A DNA stretch of 34,800 nucleotides. Source: Halieaceae bacterium. Its GTDB lineage: Bacteria > Pseudomonadota > Gammaproteobacteria > Pseudomonadales > Halieaceae. Position 1 is the stretch's first letter. Each line of letters opens with the position of its first letter. A program made the translations under genes and the position numbers. Positions 33,092 to 34,800 of this stretch are shown here, piece after piece. Location of the stretch: contig JAHEEV010000023.1 of NCBI GenBank assembly GCA_024640505.1, positions 8,090-42,889 of the forward strand, written 5' to 3'. Below the pieces are notes generated by a model. The model ran no database searches, was not told the DNA's origin, and saw only the letters and a program-made list of their open reading frames with translations.

Positions 33092-34795
33092 ATGGGTACA
33101 GGCGAGGAATACGATGTAGTAATTGTCGGGTCGGGGGCGGCGGGTGCGATGGCGGCCCTGCGCTCGGCAGAGCAGGGCCTGTCCGTATTGATTGTGGAGA
33201 AGGCACACAAATTCGGTGGCACCTCCGCAACGTCCGGCGGTGTGATGTGGATCCCCAATCACCAGCTTGAGCCAGGTGACGACAGCAGAGAGCAAGCGCT
33301 GGAATATCTGGACAGCCTGATCAAAGTCCCGGTTCAGCGGGAACGCCTGGACGCGTATCTGGATACGGCACCGGAGATGGCCAGGTACCTCAAGACACTG
33401 GGTATGCCCCTGGCGGCGGGCGTCTGGCCGGATTACTTTCCTGACCTGCCGGGCGCCCGTGCGGACCGCTCACTTGTCTGTGACACGTTTGACGGGCGTG
33501 AGCTCGGGGATAAGTTCCCCCTGATGCGGGAGCAGTACACCCGTTTCAAATTGCTCAACCGGTATGCCCTGGATCTCCCGGAGTTCTTTTCCATATCGAC
33601 ACGTGGTCCGGGCTGGATCAAGGCACTGCTCAAGATACTGTGGCGCTACTGGAGCGATATCAGCACCCGCCTCATCAGCAGTCGGGACCGCCGCTTTACC
33701 CAGGGCGGGGCACTGATGGGGCATCTCTACAAGCATGTTTTCAATCGCGGCGTGGAAGTGCGCCTGGAAACCCGCCTGGATGAACTGGTGGTGACCGATG
33801 GAGAGGTCAAGGGTGTGAGGGTCAGCCATTTCGGGCGCAGTTACGAAATAAATGCAAAATACGCCGTTATTCTCTGCGCCGGTGGTTTCGAATGGAACCA
33901 GGAACTGCGCGATCGCTTTCTGCCGGTTCCCGGGCTGACGCGCCACAGCAGCTCTCCGGAGGATGCCAATCGCGGGGAAGCGCTTATCGCAGGGATGCAG
34001 GTTGGCGCTGACACCGAGCACACCGACGACGCATGGTGGATTCCCACCATGCAGATGCCTGCGCCCAAAGCGTCCAACTTCGAGGAAATTCACCAGGCCG
34101 CCTTCGACGTCGGACGCCCGCACAGTGTGTGCGTCAATCGCAACGGGGTTCGCTTTGTCAACGAGGCGTGCAGCTACGATGAGTTTGGCGAGGCCATCGT
34201 GGCCGATCAGTTAGAGAGTGGCGCTAACAACCCCTGCTGGCTCATCTTCGATGCCACTTTTCGTGCCAAATTCAGTGCCGGCGGTTTCATGCCGTCGCTG
34301 ATCATGCCGGACTGGCTGATCAGCGTCGATGCCTGGGATCATTACATTTTCAAGGCAGATACCGTCGAGGGCCTGGCAACCAAAATCCGCTTACCTGTCG
34401 AGGCCGTGAGGCAGACAGTGGCTAACATGAATAACTATGCCCGCACCGGTGTCGACCCGGAGTTCAATCGCGGCGCCAATGATTACGATAAGATGTTCGG
34501 TGATCCGACCGTGGCACCCAATCCCTGTCTGGCGCCGATCGATAGGCCACCCTTTTATGCCGTGCCCATCAATAATGGCGATCTGGGTACCAAGGGGGGC
34601 TTGAAAGCCGATGCCCGGGCCCGGGTCCTGGACGCGAATGGCCAGCCTATTCCCAACCTGTATGCAGCGGGTAATAATGCGGGAAATCCGTTTGGCAACC
34701 GCTATCCCGGTGCAGGTGGCACGATTGGACCCGCCATGACATTCGGTTTTGCCGCGGCCAATGACATAGCCGAGCGGGCGTCCGGAGGGGCCTGA
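33092..34795 (+). CDS. FAD-dependent dehydrogenase of the 3-ketosteroid Delta1-dehydrogenase type
   Basis: A 567-residue flavoprotein of the fumarate reductase/KstD superfamily. VVIVGSGAAGAMAAL (about 9-23) binds the FAD ADP part; GGTSATSGGVMWIP follows the second strand; the C-terminal block has GDLGTKGGL, LYAAGNNAGNPFGN, RYPGAGGTIGPAMTFGF. KstD1 of Rhodococcus uses Tyr119, Tyr318, Tyr487 and Gly491; candidates here are Y115 (PDYFPDLPG), Y362 (NEACSY), Y538 and G542 (Y-P-G-A-G). Spacing of the last pair is the same as in KstD. Thus 1,2-desaturation of a 3-ketosteroid or similar cyclic ketone is likely, though related 4-ene reductases and unrelated ring desaturases look alike. GGAG about 7 bases upstream supports the ATG at 33092; a GTG one codon earlier is less likely. 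It follows the ferredoxin by 72 bases. Confidence 0.85.
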   Translation: MGTGEEYDVVIVGSGAAGAMAALRSAEQGLSVLIVEKAHKFGGTSATSGGVMWIPNHQLEPGDDSREQALEYLDSLIKVPVQRERLDAYLDTAPEMARYLKTLGMPLAAGVWPDYFPDLPGARADRSLVCDTFDGRELGDKFPLMREQYTRFKLLNRYALDLPEFFSISTRGPGWIKALLKILWRYWSDISTRLISSRDRRFTQGGALMGHLYKHVFNRGVEVRLETRLDELVVTDGEVKGVRVSHFGRSYEINAKYAVILCAGGFEWNQELRDRFLPVPGLTRHSSSPEDANRGEALIAGMQVGADTEHTDDAWWIPTMQMPAPKASNFEEIHQAAFDVGRPHSVCVNRNGVRFVNEACSYDEFGEAIVADQLESGANNPCWLIFDATFRAKFSAGGFMPSLIMPDWLISVDAWDHYIFKADTVEGLATKIRLPVEAVRQTVANMNNYARTGVDPEFNRGANDYDKMFGDPTVAPNPCLAPIDRPPFYAVPINNGDLGTKGGLKADARARVLDANGQPIPNLYAAGNNAGNPFGNRYPGAGGTIGPAMTFGFAAANDIAERASGGA

Positions 34796-34800
34796 TCTGC

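Noticed and set aside
1-34800. tRNA, rRNA, CRISPR array, insertion sequence, phage or plasmid genes
   Set aside because: None was seen: no regularly spaced repeats, no transposase or integrase reading frame, and no tRNA-like or rRNA-like segment was recognised by eye.

Overview
The window (high GC, Gram-negative style signal peptides, an outer-membrane TonB-dependent receptor, two outer-membrane/periplasmic DUF1302/DUF1329 proteins, clean Shine-Dalgarno starts) looks like the chromosome of a lipid- and steroid/terpenoid-degrading, probably marine, gammaproteobacterium. The phylum-level guess rests on gene families and arrangement, not on a marker gene; no rRNA, tRNA, CRISPR array, IS element or phage gene was seen.

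Region A (1-10711, all minus strand): a lipid-handling cluster. Transcription order is a two-domain protein (degenerate 6-phosphogluconolactonase-like domain plus alpha/beta hydrolase), a secreted YCF48-type beta-propeller, an MMPL/RND inner-membrane exporter, a DUF1302 outer-membrane barrel, a periplasmic DUF1329 protein, and a wax ester synthase/DGAT that runs off the left edge. The set suggests moving or storing a hydrophobic compound across the envelope.

Region B (10712-11069): a 358-bp divergent promoter region with a good minus-strand sigma70-like promoter and two copies of a 16-base operator-like repeat 90 bp apart.

Region C (11070-16209, plus): a CoA-thioester oxidation operon: a double-length fused acyl-CoA dehydrogenase, a canonical enoyl-CoA hydratase, and a translationally coupled pair of acyl-CoA dehydrogenase subunits, of which only the first keeps the catalytic Glu. 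Region D (16226-18300, minus): a short-chain dehydrogenase and an AraC-type regulator.

Region E (18524-34795, plus): a crotonase lacking both catalytic Glu residues, an SDR, a HyuB/HyuA (hydantoinase/oxoprolinase/ketone-carboxylase type) pair, a tandem-fused family III CoA-transferase, a second AraC-type regulator, a cytochrome P450, an SDR, a TonB-dependent receptor, an adrenodoxin-type ferredoxin, and a 3-ketosteroid dehydrogenase-like flavoprotein.

Putting it together (inference): the receptor imports a hydrophobic cyclic substrate; P450 with ferredoxin hydroxylates it; SDRs oxidise alcohols to ketones; the flavoprotein desaturates a ring ketone; HyuBA may carboxylate a ketone and the CoA-transferase activate the product; the atypical crotonase could then open a ring, and the acyl-CoA dehydrogenases and hydratase continue beta-oxidation-like degradation. 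The ketone-carboxylation/CoA-transfer/ring-opening link is the most novel possibility here, but the substrate is not shown by sequence.
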